In this document: piece by piece, positions 34,691 to 45,559 of the stretch
Layout of the letters: the number at the start of each line of letters is the position of its first letter
Position numbering within the stretch: position 1 is the stretch's first letter
From: Rebecca billardiae RCC1528
Taxonomy: Eukaryota; Haptophyta
Assembly (NCBI GenBank): GCA_965240325.2
Contig: OZ251240.1
Location: forward strand, 682,001-746,000
Direction of reading: 5' to 3'
DNA length: 64,000 nt
Notes under the pieces: generated by a model
Told to the model about the DNA's origin: nothing
The model's database searches: none
Seen by the model: the letters and a program-made list of their open reading frames with translations, nothing else
Translations under genes and position numbers: made by a program

Positions 34691-35334
34691 GGCTGAGGAG
34701 TGAGGGACCGCGAGCGACGCAGAGTCCGGCGCGCGGATTCCGGCGATCGAGTTCAGCAGGCCGCGCCAAATCTTGCGTCGCGTGCGATGGCGCTTCCCGC
34801 CCGCGAGACACCTCGTGTTGAGTGCGTTTCCGCACCGAGCGCGCCTGAAGCACTGGGCACTCTCCTGCACAGTCTTGTCTCCCCCATCCCAAGCTGAGCT
34901 AAAACACCTCAGAACGACGTGTTTCTGCGATTTGGACGATGGTGTGGCCATCGCGTGGGCAGCGGACAGACTCGCTACTTCAGCTCCAGGCACGCTTCGA
35001 GCCGATGCGCGAGGGATCGGGGGCCTCGCACCAGACTACTCCCGCGTGGAAGCGCCCATCTCTTGGCGCTCAGCCCCGCTCGTCTCGCCTACATTGCCGG
35101 CGTGTAAGCCCACACGCGCAGCAGTCGCACCGCGGCACGGCGTTGACGAGCGTGCACACTCTGAGGAGTGCGATGCCGAGCCTTAAAGGAATGCAGGGCC
35201 CCTGCAAGTACTCACACACGCCCGATGAGACACATCACACCGACGCACGTCGATGTGTGACGCGGAGACGACCTCGGCGGCGGCGCCACCGAGCGGCTGG
35301 CAACGCGGCTCACCGCCCCGGCCCTCCCCCCAAA
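34691..35334. other. Intergenic, no gene recognised
   Basis: About 640 bp between the glycosyltransferase-like remnant and the left end of the 6-kb element. Frames up to 137 codons on the plus strand have no recognisable domain. Confidence 0.4.
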
Positions 35335-35390
35335 CTAATTCTATGATTTAAAGACACAGGCACGAGGGCGCAGCTCTCCTGATTCGTCTG
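35335..35390 (+). repeat. Left terminal inverted repeat of the 6-kb element
   Basis: 56 bp, exact reverse complement of 41333-41388. It begins CTAATTCTATGATTTAAAGA and ends CTGATTCGTCTG. Confidence 0.92.
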
Positions 35391-36011
35391 TAGTGGTACT
35401 GGTCGAAGCTTGCAGCAGTGGCAGTGGTGTGAGCACGTTGACGTTCAGGTCGCCATGGTGGACGTCGTTGTTGTCGATGTATGGGTACCAAATCAAAGGC
35501 GAGTGAGCATAAAGACTGGCCGCAGCAGAGAGCCTCGATGGAGGCCGTTTTGAACGCGCTCGCGCGCGGCGAGGTGATCTGTGTAGGGTCGTTCGGCGCT
35601 GTGGGCGCCTCGAGGGCGTCAAGGTAGACCGCGCCCAAGCGGCTGTCGCCCCCTGGATCGGCCTCTCCGCGCCGTGCGAGGCCGCGGCGCGCGGGCGGTA
35701 GACGACCTCCTGTCTGACGGCCGAAGGTCCGAGTGGTCAAGCCCCAGTGCGTTTCGCCAGCGGCGCACGCCAGCCTGACGGGCGGCCGGGCCCCGCGTTT
35801 CCGCAAATGCGCGAAAATCTTTTTTTGCGTCGATTTCACGGTACAGGTGCTATGGCTGAACGAATTTTTCCGGCGGCGCTACCATCGGCGACGGCTTCAT
35901 GGGCGGTGACAGTTGGCGGGCGTCAATCTCGCCTGCCTGAGCTGTGTGCGTCTCTTATTCTTAGTAAACTGTATTTCTGGACGATGCCGTTTTCTGGACA
36001 AGCGCGTGGCC
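35391..36011. other. Sub-terminal region of the 6-kb element
   Basis: Contains the 77-bp repeat 35874-35950 also found at 28039-28115. Minus-strand frames ending inside the terminal repeat are present but unrecognised. GCCGTTTTCTGGACAA at about 35984 recurs inverted near 40241-40256 inside the same element. Confidence 0.5.
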
Positions 36012-37434
36012 ATGGTGAAGCGCACCGACGAGTCGCCCGCCAAGCGGCGCAAGACGCCAGCAGCGCGCATCGCCAACCCCCGGAACCAGGCGGAGTACGC
36101 CATCAACAAGTCCAACCACGACGAGAAGCAGCGGCAGCTGCGCACGGCGCTGAAGTGGTGCCGCGATGAGGCAGACGCGGGGCGTGCGAAGGGCGCGGTC
36201 GACCGCGCGATCAGCTCGGATCGGTGGCCCGCCTTCATCACGTCTACCTCAGCCCGCCGGACACAACGGGGCTGACGCAGCCGCTCGACCAGATCAACCA
36301 GGTGCTGCACTACTACTGCTCGGTGAGTACCAAGAAGTGGGCGCGCTACCAGCAGTCGAAGCTGCTCGCGCAGCGCATGCGCGAGGTGCGCGCCGATCTC
36401 GGCGACGATGAGATCAACCTCGAGGACGCAGTCGACGGCGACGGCGATGACGACGATGATGAGGGCGGCAGCGACGACGACGGCGACGGGGGCGACGACT
36501 CGGCCGAGGAGGGGCGGCGACGCGGCGCGGGCGAGGGCGCGAAGAAGTCTCTCTCGAAGCGCGACTTCCTCCTTTTCCTGGGCACTCGTGGGAGGGCTTC
36601 TGTAAGAAAGAGAGCGTCATCGGCGCCTTCAAGCGCTGCGGCATCACCGCAAGCGGCGTCGACATCGGCTTGATGCAGCAGGACAAGTTCGCGGTCGCCG
36701 ATCTGCTGCTCAACCCCGAGCGCGTGTTCGAGGCTGCTCCCGCGGCCGCGGAGGGCGCCGGCCACCGCGGTGCGGTGCGCCGCGCGATCGACTACGGCGC
36801 CGGTGGCATCCCGGCCGAGTACACGCCCGTGTCCTCCACCCACCGTGCCGGCTCGACGCTCGACCTGCATCACCGTCTCTCCGAGCAGCAGACGGTGATC
36901 GAGAGCCTCCGTGCTCAGATCAAGTGGCACGAGACGACGGTCAAGATGCCCAACGCCGAGGAGGCGGAGGCGCTGCTGCCGTTCGACGTCGTGGGCAAGA
37001 AGGTCGAGGGCGGCCGGAAGCGCGCAAACAAGGAGAAGTTCGGTTCGGCCGAGCTGGTCTGCTTCCTCGAGGGCCAGGAGGCAGCCGATGAGGCGGCTGT
37101 GACGGCGGCCGCCGATGCCGAGGCAAAGCGCGCTGCGAAGGCGGCACGGCGCGCCGAGACCGAGGCCGCGGCAGCTGCGAACGTCGACCAGCGCGATGCG
37201 CTCGAGCGCGCCTTCAAGGCCTGCGAGAGGGCGCGCGCCAACTCGGCTGAGCCATGCGCGTGCGGCGCAGATTCGGCCGCGACGTGCACGTGCCGGACGC
37301 ATCACTTCTGTCCGCATTGCAGGCGCGTGCAGAAGACGGCATGGAAGAAGCAGAAGTGCCAGCCGCATCTCGTGGGTGCGCCTTCGGAGGCTGTCATCGA
37401 CATCGAGTATCGACACGACGATCACGATGGATGA
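36012..37434 (+). pseudogene. Broken DDE-type (pogo/DDE_1-like) transposase
   Basis: Three pieces in changing frames. 36012-36230 encodes a basic N terminus (MVKRTDESPAKRRKTP...). Then, in another frame, HHVYLSPPDTTGLTQPLDQI lies at about 36238-36297; this proline/threonine/LQPLD-like motif marks the last part of the DDE_1 catalytic domain. The middle of the catalytic domain is missing, so the join is an internal deletion. A further frame change near 36585 precedes WEGFCKKESVIGAFKRCGIT and a C-terminal region to 37434 with a cysteine/histidine cluster (CTCRTHHFCPHCRR). An acidic Asp/Ser tract lies at about 36430-36510. No intact catalytic triad can exist. I describe it as a relic only. Confidence 0.6.
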
Positions 37435-37522
37435 CGCTTAAGGTGTGATGGAGGGTAGCTGGGAGCTCAGATCAGATCAGCTGCGAGCGCAGCGAGCAGC
37501 ATTAAGGTGGCTGGCGACGAAC

Positions 37523-38752
37523 AATGATGAATGATGACGATCGAAATGTTTCGCGCGCTGTGGCGAGCGACGCTCAGGATCGGTCTGTGCGCCCCGACAT
37601 AACGCCGCAGTCTGAATCACTCACAGTGCGGCGTACGCGCCGTACGCCGGCCGCGTTTCGCGCGCGGGCCAACCGCTCCACTGACGGGTCTGACGCCAGG
37701 CACTGCTACTGTGGAGTATGAAATCTTAATGCGAGAGTATATCGTCAGCGCTGCCATCAGCATATTGAGGTGTGCGTACACATATTCAGACGCGCGCGCA
37801 CTCGCATCAGTGATCAGACGTCATCAGCGCCCAGCTGGCCAGCATTCCGATCAGGTTCAGACCCTGTCGTCTCAGTCGTACTGCATGCCGGTCTCAAGCG
37901 CAAGGATCGCTCCCGTCTGTGCCTCGGCCGCCGACGGCGCGTACAGTTTGGTGCGCAGGCAGTCGACCTCCTCCGGTGCGAAGGTGCGCTCGCTGTGGCG
38001 GTCGCCCAGGCACATCATGCCCGTGGATGAGACGCCTGCGATGGCGTGCGGCACGCTGCCGGGGTGGCTCGAGCTGCCCGCTGGCTCGGCAGCTGCTGTG
38101 TCGGCAGTCACGGAAGAGGTCGCGTCAATGATGAATGATGACGATCGAAATGTTTCGCGCGCTGTGGCGAGCGACGCTCAGGATCGGTCTGTGCGCCCCG
38201 ACATAACGCCGCAGTCTGAATCACTCACAGTGCGGCGTACGCGCCGTACGCCGGCCGCGTTTCCGCCTTAACCGTTTCGCGCGCGGGCCAACCGCTCCAC
38301 TGACGGGTCTGACGCCAGGCACTGCTACTGTGGAGTATGAAATCTTAATGCGAGAGTATATCGTCAGCGCTGCCATCAGCATATTGAGGTGTGCGTACAC
38401 ATATTCAGACGCGCGCGCACTCGCATCAGTGATCAGACGTCATCAGCGCCCAGCTGGCCAGCATTCCGATCAGGTTGACCCTGCGGGCCTGTCGTCTCAG
38501 TCGTACTGCATGCCGGTCTCAAGCGCAAGGATCGCTCCCGTCTGTGCCTCGGCCGCCTACGGCGCGTACAGTTTGGTGCGCAGGCAGTCGACCTCCTCCG
38601 GTGCGAAGGTGCGCTCGCTGTGGCGGTCGCCCAGGCACATCATGCCCGTGGATGAGACGCCTGCGATGGCGTGCGGCACGCTGCCGGGGTGGCTCGAGCT
38701 GCCCGCTGGCTCGGCAGCTGCTGTGTCGGCAGTCACGGAAGAGGTCGCGTCA
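37523..38752 (+). repeat. 604-bp tandem duplication
   Basis: Unit 1 is 37523-38126 and unit 2 is 38127-38752, over 95% alike by eye. Unit 2 has an extra CCGCCTTAAC near 38265 and a small change near 38476 (TTGACCCTGCGGGCC for TTCAGACC). The shared sequence includes a minus-strand frame (37872-38111 in unit 1) that encodes AGVSSTGMMCLGDRHSERTF.... In unit 2 the same frame is cut by one C-to-A change near 38557 that creates a stop codon, so only one copy can be complete. No known domain. Confidence 0.9.
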
Positions 38753-39129
38753 GCGTGTGAGCAGCTGCCTGCCGCGCTAGGCGCGACATCGTGCTGCTCG
38801 TGCGTGTCGAGACTCGCGTACACCTCCGTGGCGATCGCGGCGCCGCCATCGTCGCCAGCTGACTAGTTTCGTCGTAACGCAACGAGCTTCGCGCACATTC
38901 ATCGTTATTCCTGCCACATTTACTGCGCGCATCAGGACGAAACCCAACCCCGCGTCGTCGGATCCACCGTGCCACCAATAATTTGGTGAACGAGGCGCGG
39001 CACTGCGCCCACGCATGCGTGCGTGCTGCTCGGCCCGGATGATGCTTGCTGTGCGTGCCCATGCGACGGACCTGTGTGCCATGCACCGCGCTGGCATTGT
39101 TGCCACGTCCCACCGCACCGTCGCCGCTC

Positions 39130-39430
39130 GTGTTGCCACTGCTGGTGCTGCCTCTTCTGTCTCTGCCTCTTCTGTCTTCGTGCCACCACTCGACCCCTGC
39201 CATGCACGTGCGAGGCTGTTGCCCGTGTGAGAGAGGTGCTCGCCCGTGTGTTTGGGGCAGTTTCTGCTGTGCTTGCGAACCTGTTGGTCAGAACGCTCGT
39301 GTTGCCATTGCTCGTGCTGCCTCTTCTGTCTTCGTGTGCCGCTCGACCGCTGCCGAGCACGTGCGACGCTGTGGCTCGTGTGAGAGAGGTGCTCACCTGT
39401 GTGTTTGGGGCAGTCTCTGCTGTGCTTGCC
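39130..39430. repeat. Imperfect tandem repeat (about 150-bp unit, two copies)
   Basis: GTGAGAGAGGTGCTC-type blocks near 39227 and 39379, and TGCCTCTTCTGTCTTCGTG near 39168 and 39321, recur about 152 bp apart. On the minus strand this gives the repeated peptide CPKHTGEHLSHT twice in an 225-codon frame; without other support I do not call a gene. Confidence 0.6.
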
Positions 39431-40653
39431 AACCTTTTCTGCTGTGCTTGCCAACCTGCTGCTCAGAACAGATCCGACGATGACGATTGCCTGTGCCGCC
39501 GTGTTAGCAAACTCCCAGGCCAGCCCACGACTGGCAGGCCTTGGGTCGGCTCTTCCTCCGCTGCGGGCACATCTCTTTCTCCATGGATACCGGACTTTTT
39601 AAGTCCGGGCTCTATGGGGAGCTGAGCAATCTGCCGAGCGGAGCAAGAGCTGATATAAAAAACAGCGTAAGACCCTAGCAGTAGGTTTGTATCACGGGGG
39701 TAGCTGTCGTTAACGACTCGCCGCAGCGGAGTGATGACACGCCTAGTCTTTGATAGATGATCGGCCGGGACGAGACTGCTCGGGTACTCGTCTGTCTCGT
39801 GTGTCACGGCCGGTCACGGTGCTCCGCGCCGAGCGGCATCCGGACACAGGGGCGTCATGGCATGCCGACGCCGACGGCGCGCCGCTTCAGGCCGCGCGCA
39901 GCAGCGCACGGTTACCCCGGAGTGGGTGGCGACGCTGTCGCAGGAGGGCGTGGGCTCACAGAACTGGTGATCTAGCACATGGTCGGCTGATGAGACTGAT
40001 CGCGTGCAGAGCTGAGCTATCAGATAGCTGCATGACAACGCGGGTGCTTTGTGAGAACGCGTAGCATGTGCCAGGCACCGAACGCAGGTGAATGGACTAG
40101 TGGAGCAGAGAACGCGTGGTATATGCCTGGACTAGGTCGTCAAGTAAGTCCAGCGAGCTACTGCGGCCCTTCCTGTCCGGTCTCAAGCATTCCTGGCCCA
40201 CCAACATGCGCGCACAGCTTCACGACCGCACGTCCACGGTTTGTCCAGAAAACGGCATGTGCCCAGATCTGGGCTATGACGAAGTCGAGCACGTTGCTCA
40301 CCAACGCGATGGCCGATGACGATGAGACTTCGTGTGCCTACCTTTAACTCCACGCTGGTTGGCGTGGTGGGTAAGTGACATTCGGCGGGGCTGGCATGTG
40401 CCGCCTTTGGCCCTCCTCCGCCTGCTAGCACGGCTCGACTGCAACCGTCGCCAAAGCCAAGCGTTGCCCACTGAGTCTGCTTCTGCCCGCGACACGAGCT
40501 TGAATGGTGCCTAGAGCGTGCGCGCATATGACGCACATACAATGCCTCTCTCTTCAGATAGCGCGCGCCTGACTCCCGCAGCACATCCTGTGCGATGACG
40601 CCATGGCGTAGGCGCCGGCGCCGGCCTGTTGTCGAAACGCATCAACTCGGCCA
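39431..40653. other. Element interior, no gene recognised
   Basis: About 1.2 kb inside the 6-kb element with short frames only. AAAACGGCATGTGCC near 40250 is the inverted partner of a block near 35984. Confidence 0.4.
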
Positions 40654-41181
40654 GTGAGCATGGGCGCAGAAGACGCCGGGAAGCCGAGACATGAGCGCCG
40701 GAAGGGGTTCCGAGGTACTACCAGACCAGCCCACCTGGCGCGCCGTCGCATAGCCCTCGCCTACGCGCACGCGCACGACCAGGGCGAAGCTGCCCGCGCG
40801 GCGGACGGCCATTTCTTTTCAAATGTTTTCGCCGAGTCAGTGGCCGGCCCCCGACGGAGCTTGGCGTACTGGGCTGGGACGGGTGGGAGAGCCGCCGAAG
40901 CGGCCAGTCTTTATGTTGGCGTCGGCAAGGCCAAGGGAGTCACCCTCAGCGGCCAGGACGACGACTTCCTCAACGGCAAGGGCGACGACTTCCTCTGCGG
41001 CCAGGGCGACGACTTCCTCAACGGCAAGGACGACGACTTCCTCAACGGCAAGGGCGACTACTCCCTCAACTCGGCAAGGCCACTAGGCCGCGCACACCGG
41101 CCCGGGCGACCACATCCACTACCCGCACTACGGCATCAACTTGAACAGCCTCGGACGACGACGACGCGGGCAACTACATGA
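40654..41181 (+). pseudogene. RTX-like repeat fragment inside the 6-kb element
   Basis: A 175-codon frame carries GKAKG followed by five degenerate copies of GQDDDFLNGKGDDFL-type repeats (about 40925-41065), underlain by ~30-bp DNA repeats. GKAKG also occurs in exon 3 of RTX-like copy B. There is no signal peptide, and the repeat runs into unrelated sequence after SLNS. It looks like a captured exon fragment of the RTX-like family or a local expansion of its repeat. Confidence 0.4.
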
Positions 41182-41332
41182 TGACCAAGGCCGACGACGA
41201 CTGCAAAACAGCGGCATCCCCGGGCGCCTACTACCTCAGTGACCGTGTGATCAGCATCGGTTACGACGACTCCCTCACCCGCGGCCAACGCGCTCCAGCG
41301 ACATCCTCCATTAACTCCATTCAGTACTTCGA

Positions 41333-41388
41333 CAGACGAATCAGGAGAGCTGCGCCCTCGTGCCTGTGTCTTTAAATCATAGAATTAG
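41333..41388 (+). repeat. Right terminal inverted repeat of the 6-kb element
   Basis: 56 bp, exact reverse complement of 35335-35390. Its outer end (GAATTAG) abuts the tip of foldback element A1. Confidence 0.92.
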
Positions 41389-42478
41389 TCAAGGGTGCCC
41401 GCGCCCCAGTGGCGCGCTCGGCGGATGTTGGCACACAGATTTTTGCCCGCGGCCTGCGGCGGGCGGCGGCGAGGGCGTGCTCCGGTGGCGGAGCGAGCGC
41501 ACGGGGCACGGCGCTGCGGGCGCGGATGTGCCCGCGAAGCCGGCGCGTGCGGACGGGCAGTTGCGGGAGAGCATATGGCGCCCTCCTGCGCCGCGCGACT
41601 TGCGCCACGCCTCTTTCGCCTCGGCTCAGAGCAGCGCGCACGCACGCGCCGCCTCAAGGCCAGCCTTGCCGCGCCGCAGCCGGCCGCGCGCGCGCCGTGC
41701 GCGGCGTGGTCGGGAAGGAGCGGGCGCTGCTGCCGGGCGAGATGGCGACATCATGCGCCCACGCCATGCCGCCCCGCCACGCCTTGACGAGTGCGTCGTC
41801 GGTCCGTTTGCATGCCTCTTTGACTTGTCACAAATGGTGTGCACGGCCTCGCGGTCGTGACCCTTGTCGGGACGATCATTGAGACACAGAACAGTGCCAG
41901 ACGGGCACGCGGGCTACTCTTACATGAATGTTCATCACCGCGTGGTCATGCAGAAGTGCTGGGTGCGACGCTTTCCTCGCGCTGATGCTCTTTCATCATC
42001 TTCTTCGAGCTCAGGTCTGGCTTCAGGCACGACAAGTAATCAGCACTCGTCAACAGCTGTGCGGATCCGTTCTCGTGCCCTTTCGCGGCGCCACGGGGCG
42101 GCATGGCGTGCGCACGCGATGTCGCCATCTCGCCCGGCAGCAGCGCCCGCTCCTTCCCGACCACGCCGCGCACGGCGCGCGCGCGGCCGGCTGCGGCGCG
42201 GCAAGGCTGGCCTTGAGGCGGCGCGTGCGTGCGCGCTGCCCTGAGCCGAGGCGAAAGAGGCGTTGCGCAAGACGCGCGGCGCAGGAGGGCGCCAGATACT
42301 CTCCCGCAACAGCCCGTCCGCACGCGCCGGCTTCGCGGGCACATCCGCGCCCGCAGCGCCGTGCCCCGTGCGCTCGCTCCGCCACCGGAGCACGCCCTCG
42401 CCGCCGCCCGCCGCAGGCGTCGGGCAAAAATCTGTGTGCCAACATCCGCCGAGCGCGCCACTGGGGCGCGGGCACCCC
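41387..42478. mobile_element. Foldback element A1
   Basis: Arms of about 380 bp (41394-41775 and 42097-42478) are near-perfect inverted repeats around a ~320-bp centre. The left tip is GTCAAGGGTGCCCGCGCCCC. The matching right tip is interrupted: CTGGGGCGCGGGCACCC at 42461-42477 is followed by a 6.9-kb insertion and resumes at 49421 with GGGGCGCGGGCACCCTTGAC. A second member with the same centre and arms lies at 52062-53173. Arm frames are open on both strands but look non-coding. No transposase is visible, so it depends on a partner element. Confidence 0.85.
42463..42477 (+). repeat. Left copy of 15-bp target-site duplication
   Basis: GGGGCGCGGGCACCC, identical to 49421-49435. It belongs to the right tip of foldback A1. 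Confidence 0.8.
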
Positions 42479-42502
42479 TTACGTATTTAGTATTTACAGA
42501 CG

Positions 42503-42529
42503 GTCTCTGCTGGAGACCGTCTGAGGGAG
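42503..42529. repeat. Hairpin motif at the left end of the composite element
   Basis: GACGGTCTC-TGCTG-GAGACCGTC, a perfect 9-bp stem. The same motif (some with one weak arm) appears at about 1357-1383, 47228-47252, 49312-49336 and 49385-49409, always at an element or arm boundary. Confidence 0.85.
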
Positions 42530-42533
42530 CACG

Positions 42534-43375
42534 GCCGAACTCGGACTCGTGTGAAGGTCCCTCCCACTGGGACCTTCACACGTCTCGAGGGACCTTCACA
42601 CGTTCGACGAGTGAAGGTCCCTCCGCTGGCGCCGCCCGTTGGCGCTGGATGGGATGGCCGCGTGCGTGCGCGAGCGCCCGCCTCGCGTCGCGCGCCCCGC
42701 GCGCAGAGCGCGCGCTCGGCCGCGCGCGACGCGGCGAAGTCGAGGCTGACATGCCCCTGGCCCACTTCGCGCCGCGCAACGCCGCCCACGCCCATCGCCG
42801 CTCGCACGCGCAGGCCTGCCGCGCACGGCTTGGGCTTTTCAGCACAGGCTGGCGGCGGCGCGCCGGGCCGAGGGCTCGGCCGGTGTTGTGCCCCTCGGCC
42901 AGGCCGAGACTTGGCGGAGGCGCGGGTAGTGCCATCGCCTGCCCAGATCCCGGGCCTCGCCGTCAGAGTGTGCACGCGAGGCGCGCTGTCGTGGTCGACA
43001 GGTGAGGCGCCGCGTGCTCGCCCTCGAGCGGGCAGCGGACATACCGGCAGGCGCGCGCGCACACAGCGGGGCTGTCGAGCTGCTTCCGGCTGGTTCGATC
43101 GACGGCGCATGCCCTGGCCCTGGTCTGGGAGGCGTGCGCGGGTTCGGAGGCCGGTGAACGCTCGGCGCGGACCCACGTGTCTTGCCGGGCACGGTTGCGC
43201 GACAGCTCTGCAGCCAGTCTCGAGGCTGAGTGGCATCAGAGCGCTTGCCGGCGTGCTGGCGGGCTCAGCCGCCGGGCCGATGCCCACGCCTTGGCCGGGA
43301 TGCGACCGGCCTCCGCGTCCTCCGCAGCCGCCTGGAGCCGTCGACCCGCTGCCCACGGCCCGCGGCCGGCGGGCC
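42534..43375 (+). repeat. Left arm of the 4.7-kb palindrome
   Basis: About 842 bp, near-identical and inverted relative to 46344-47190; translations of the two arms differ at only a few residues. A partial direct copy of its inner part (about 42895-43500) lies at 43735-44290. Its outer 90 bp carry the GTGAAGGTCCC motif cluster. Confidence 0.9.
42551..42621. promoter_or_regulatory. Cluster of four GTGAAGGTCCC motifs in alternating orientation
   Basis: GTGAAGGTCCC at 42551 and 42611; reverse complement GGGACCTTCAC at 42569 and 42589. Spacing is 18-22 bp (about two helical turns). The cluster is mirrored at about 47099-47171. Arrayed, oriented short motifs next to a terminus resemble transposase or other protein binding sites; function inferred. 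Confidence 0.55.
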
Positions 43376-43734
43376 GGGCTGTCCGAGAGCTCGCGGCACG
43401 CAGCAGGAAGCAGGGCCGTAGAGTGGCAGCGGACGCGCTGCGTCAGCGCGAGAGGGCTGAGGTCGTGAGGGAGATCCTCACCACGTCTGAAAGCGTTCTA
43501 GGAGCTAACGCAGGTTCACGGACCGTAGGCTGCTCGTTGTTCGTCCCGCGACCCGGCAGCGGGCAGCATCAGGCTCGGCTTCCCAGTCGACGGCTGACGA
43601 CTTGATGGCAATCAATCCTTGATCGCGCGCGAGCGTCCGGCGCCATCGCGCCCGGCGAATGCTGGCTGCCGACGACAGTGACCTGAGACGGCCGGACTGT
43701 GGTGCATGCTGCTCGTTGTGGCAGGCTCGGCCAG

Positions 43735-44290
43735 GCCGAGACTTGGCGGAGGCGCGGGTAGTGCCATCGCCTGCCCAGATCCCGGGCCTCGCCATCAGAG
43801 TGTGCACGCGAGGCGCGCTGTCGTGGTCGACAGGTGAGGCGCCGCGTGCTCGCCCTCGAGCGGGCAGCAGACGGACCGGCAGGCGCGCGCGCACACAGCG
43901 GGGCTGTCGAGCTGCTTGCGGCTGGGCAGCTCGACGGCGCGTGCCCTGGCCCTGGGCTGGTAGGCGTGCGCGGGTTCGGAGGCCGGTGAACGCTCGGCGC
44001 GGACCCACGTGTCTTGCCGGGCACGGTTGCGCGACAGCTCGGCAGCCAGTCTCGAGTGGCATCAGAGCGCTTGCCGGCGTGCTGACGGGCCCAACCGCCG
44101 AGCCGATGCCCACGCCTTGGCCGGGATGCGACCGGCCCCCGCGTCCGCCGCAGCCGCCTGGAGCCGTCGACCCGCCGCCCAAGGCCCGCGGCCGGCGGGC
44201 CGCGCTGTCCGATAGCTCGCGGCACGCAGCAGGCCGCAAGACGCGCTGCGTCAGCGCGAGAGGGCTGAGTTCGTGAGGGATATCCTCACC
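43735..44290 (+). repeat. Direct partial copy of the palindrome arm
   Basis: Matches about 42895-43500 in the same orientation with small indels, starting GACTTGGCGGAGGCGCGGGT. Another weaker echo (GGTTCACGG, TGCTCGTT..., GGCAGCGGGCAGCATCAGGCT) is seen in 43500-43600 and 44310-44400. Confidence 0.85.
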
Positions 44291-44399
44291 ACGTCTGGAA
44301 GAGTTCTAGGAGCTGAAGCAGGTTCACGGGCCATAGGCTGCTCGTCATTCGTCCCGCGAACCGGCAGCGGGCAGCATCAGGCTCAACTTCCCAGTCGTC

Positions 44400-45440
44400 G
44401 GCTGACGACTTGGCAATCAATCCTTGATCGCGGTCCTTCAGCTACGAGCGCCCGGCGCCACCGTGCCCGGCACCGGCTGGCTGCCGACGACAGCGACCTG
44501 AGACGGCCGGCCGGTGGTGCATGCTGCTCATTGCCGCGTCTGAATGTACGTGGTGCAGAGCGCGTCACGGCCGGTCGTTCTATACGCGATAGATCCGCCG
44601 CACTAGCCTCGGGCCGCACCGCCGGCCACCGGGTGTTCGTTGCCATTGGGCCCGGCGGTGCGGCGCGCGGCACCGGCCGGCGGTCCACTGCTGACACTCG
44701 TTCCGTCACGGCAGCTTCTAGGAAGCCAGTCGCGTGGGCATAGCGCGCCTCTCTGCCCACGCGGCATGTGGGATGATGTCAGGCTGCCGGATGTGACTGG
44801 CTTGGACCACTGACCAGGCTGCGGGAGCATGTCGCTGATGCATTCCAGAAGACTTCTCAGGGGAACCAGACGACGACGGACGAGTGTAGGCTATACTTCT
44901 AATGCTGCTGCACTTGCTTGAGAAGGGCCACTCGTCGTGATCAGTCGAGTCGTCAAGTGATAATGACGCCAGAATCGTCGCGCCACGTGCCGGCACCGCT
45001 AGAAGGCAGAACAACTCGCGCGTAGTCCCGCTGAGAGCGTATGTACGGTATGGCTGCGGCTGCAATGCGCAGTCGTCTGACGCAGTCATCATCAGCCAGC
45101 ACTCAGCAGGAGCGCAGCTTATGATGCTGGCCCGCCGTATCGTCTGCAGGCGCCTGCCCAAGGTGGCAGTGGGGCGGGTCGGACGCGGTTGAGTGGCACG
45201 TGACGAACTCCGAGTCGCGATGACGTCTCATGCTGCTGGTCCGCGCAATGACTCAATCGATACGTACTGCGCCGCGCTGGCGCTAGGTCGGATGTCGACT
45301 CTGACAAGGCCGAGCAGCAGCCTACGGTCGCAAAAGTAGTCTAAGTCAGCTCATCGAACTCCACCAGACGGGGCAGTGCCGATCATCTCTCTCATGGACT
45401 CAGCCTTCCCGAGGTGACGCAGCGATCCCGCAGTGCCCTC
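44400..45440. other. Spacer of the large palindrome, no gene recognised
   Basis: About 1 kb within the composite element; short frames on both strands, no domain seen. Confidence 0.4.
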
Positions 45441-45559
45441 CTTCATGTCTGGGCATCGCTGCCGCCCAAGCTTTGCCGACGAGTGGGTGGCCTGCGGCCG
45501 ACCTGGCGGCAGCGCCAACGCCCGGAGCTTGGCCGCGCTGTGTCCCCGCCAAGCTCTGA

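Larger units (their letters stand above)
35335..41388. mobile_element. 6.05-kb element with perfect 56-bp terminal inverted repeats
   Basis: The left end 35335-35390 (CTAATTCTATGATTTAAAGA...) and right end 41333-41388 (...TCTTTAAATCATAGAATTAG) are exact reverse complements over 56 bases. Between them lie a broken DDE-type transposase (36012-37434), a 604-bp tandem duplication (37523-38752), a short tandem repeat (39130-39430) and an RTX-like fragment (40900-41070). Such ends around a transposase relic indicate a cut-and-paste DNA transposon that has gathered other sequence. No target duplication is clear, partly because another element abuts the right end. Diverged copies of the ends occur at 19442-19501 and 56906-56955. 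Confidence 0.75.

Noticed and set aside
38557-39454. Possible minus-strand gene with repeated CPKHTGEHLSHT peptide
   Set aside because: Frame is interrupted, no domain, and the repeat is present at DNA level; kept as a repeat only.
41395-42475. Several 100-170-codon frames in foldback A1 and A2 arms
   Set aside because: Occur symmetrically on both strands because of the palindrome; no domain or codon bias.
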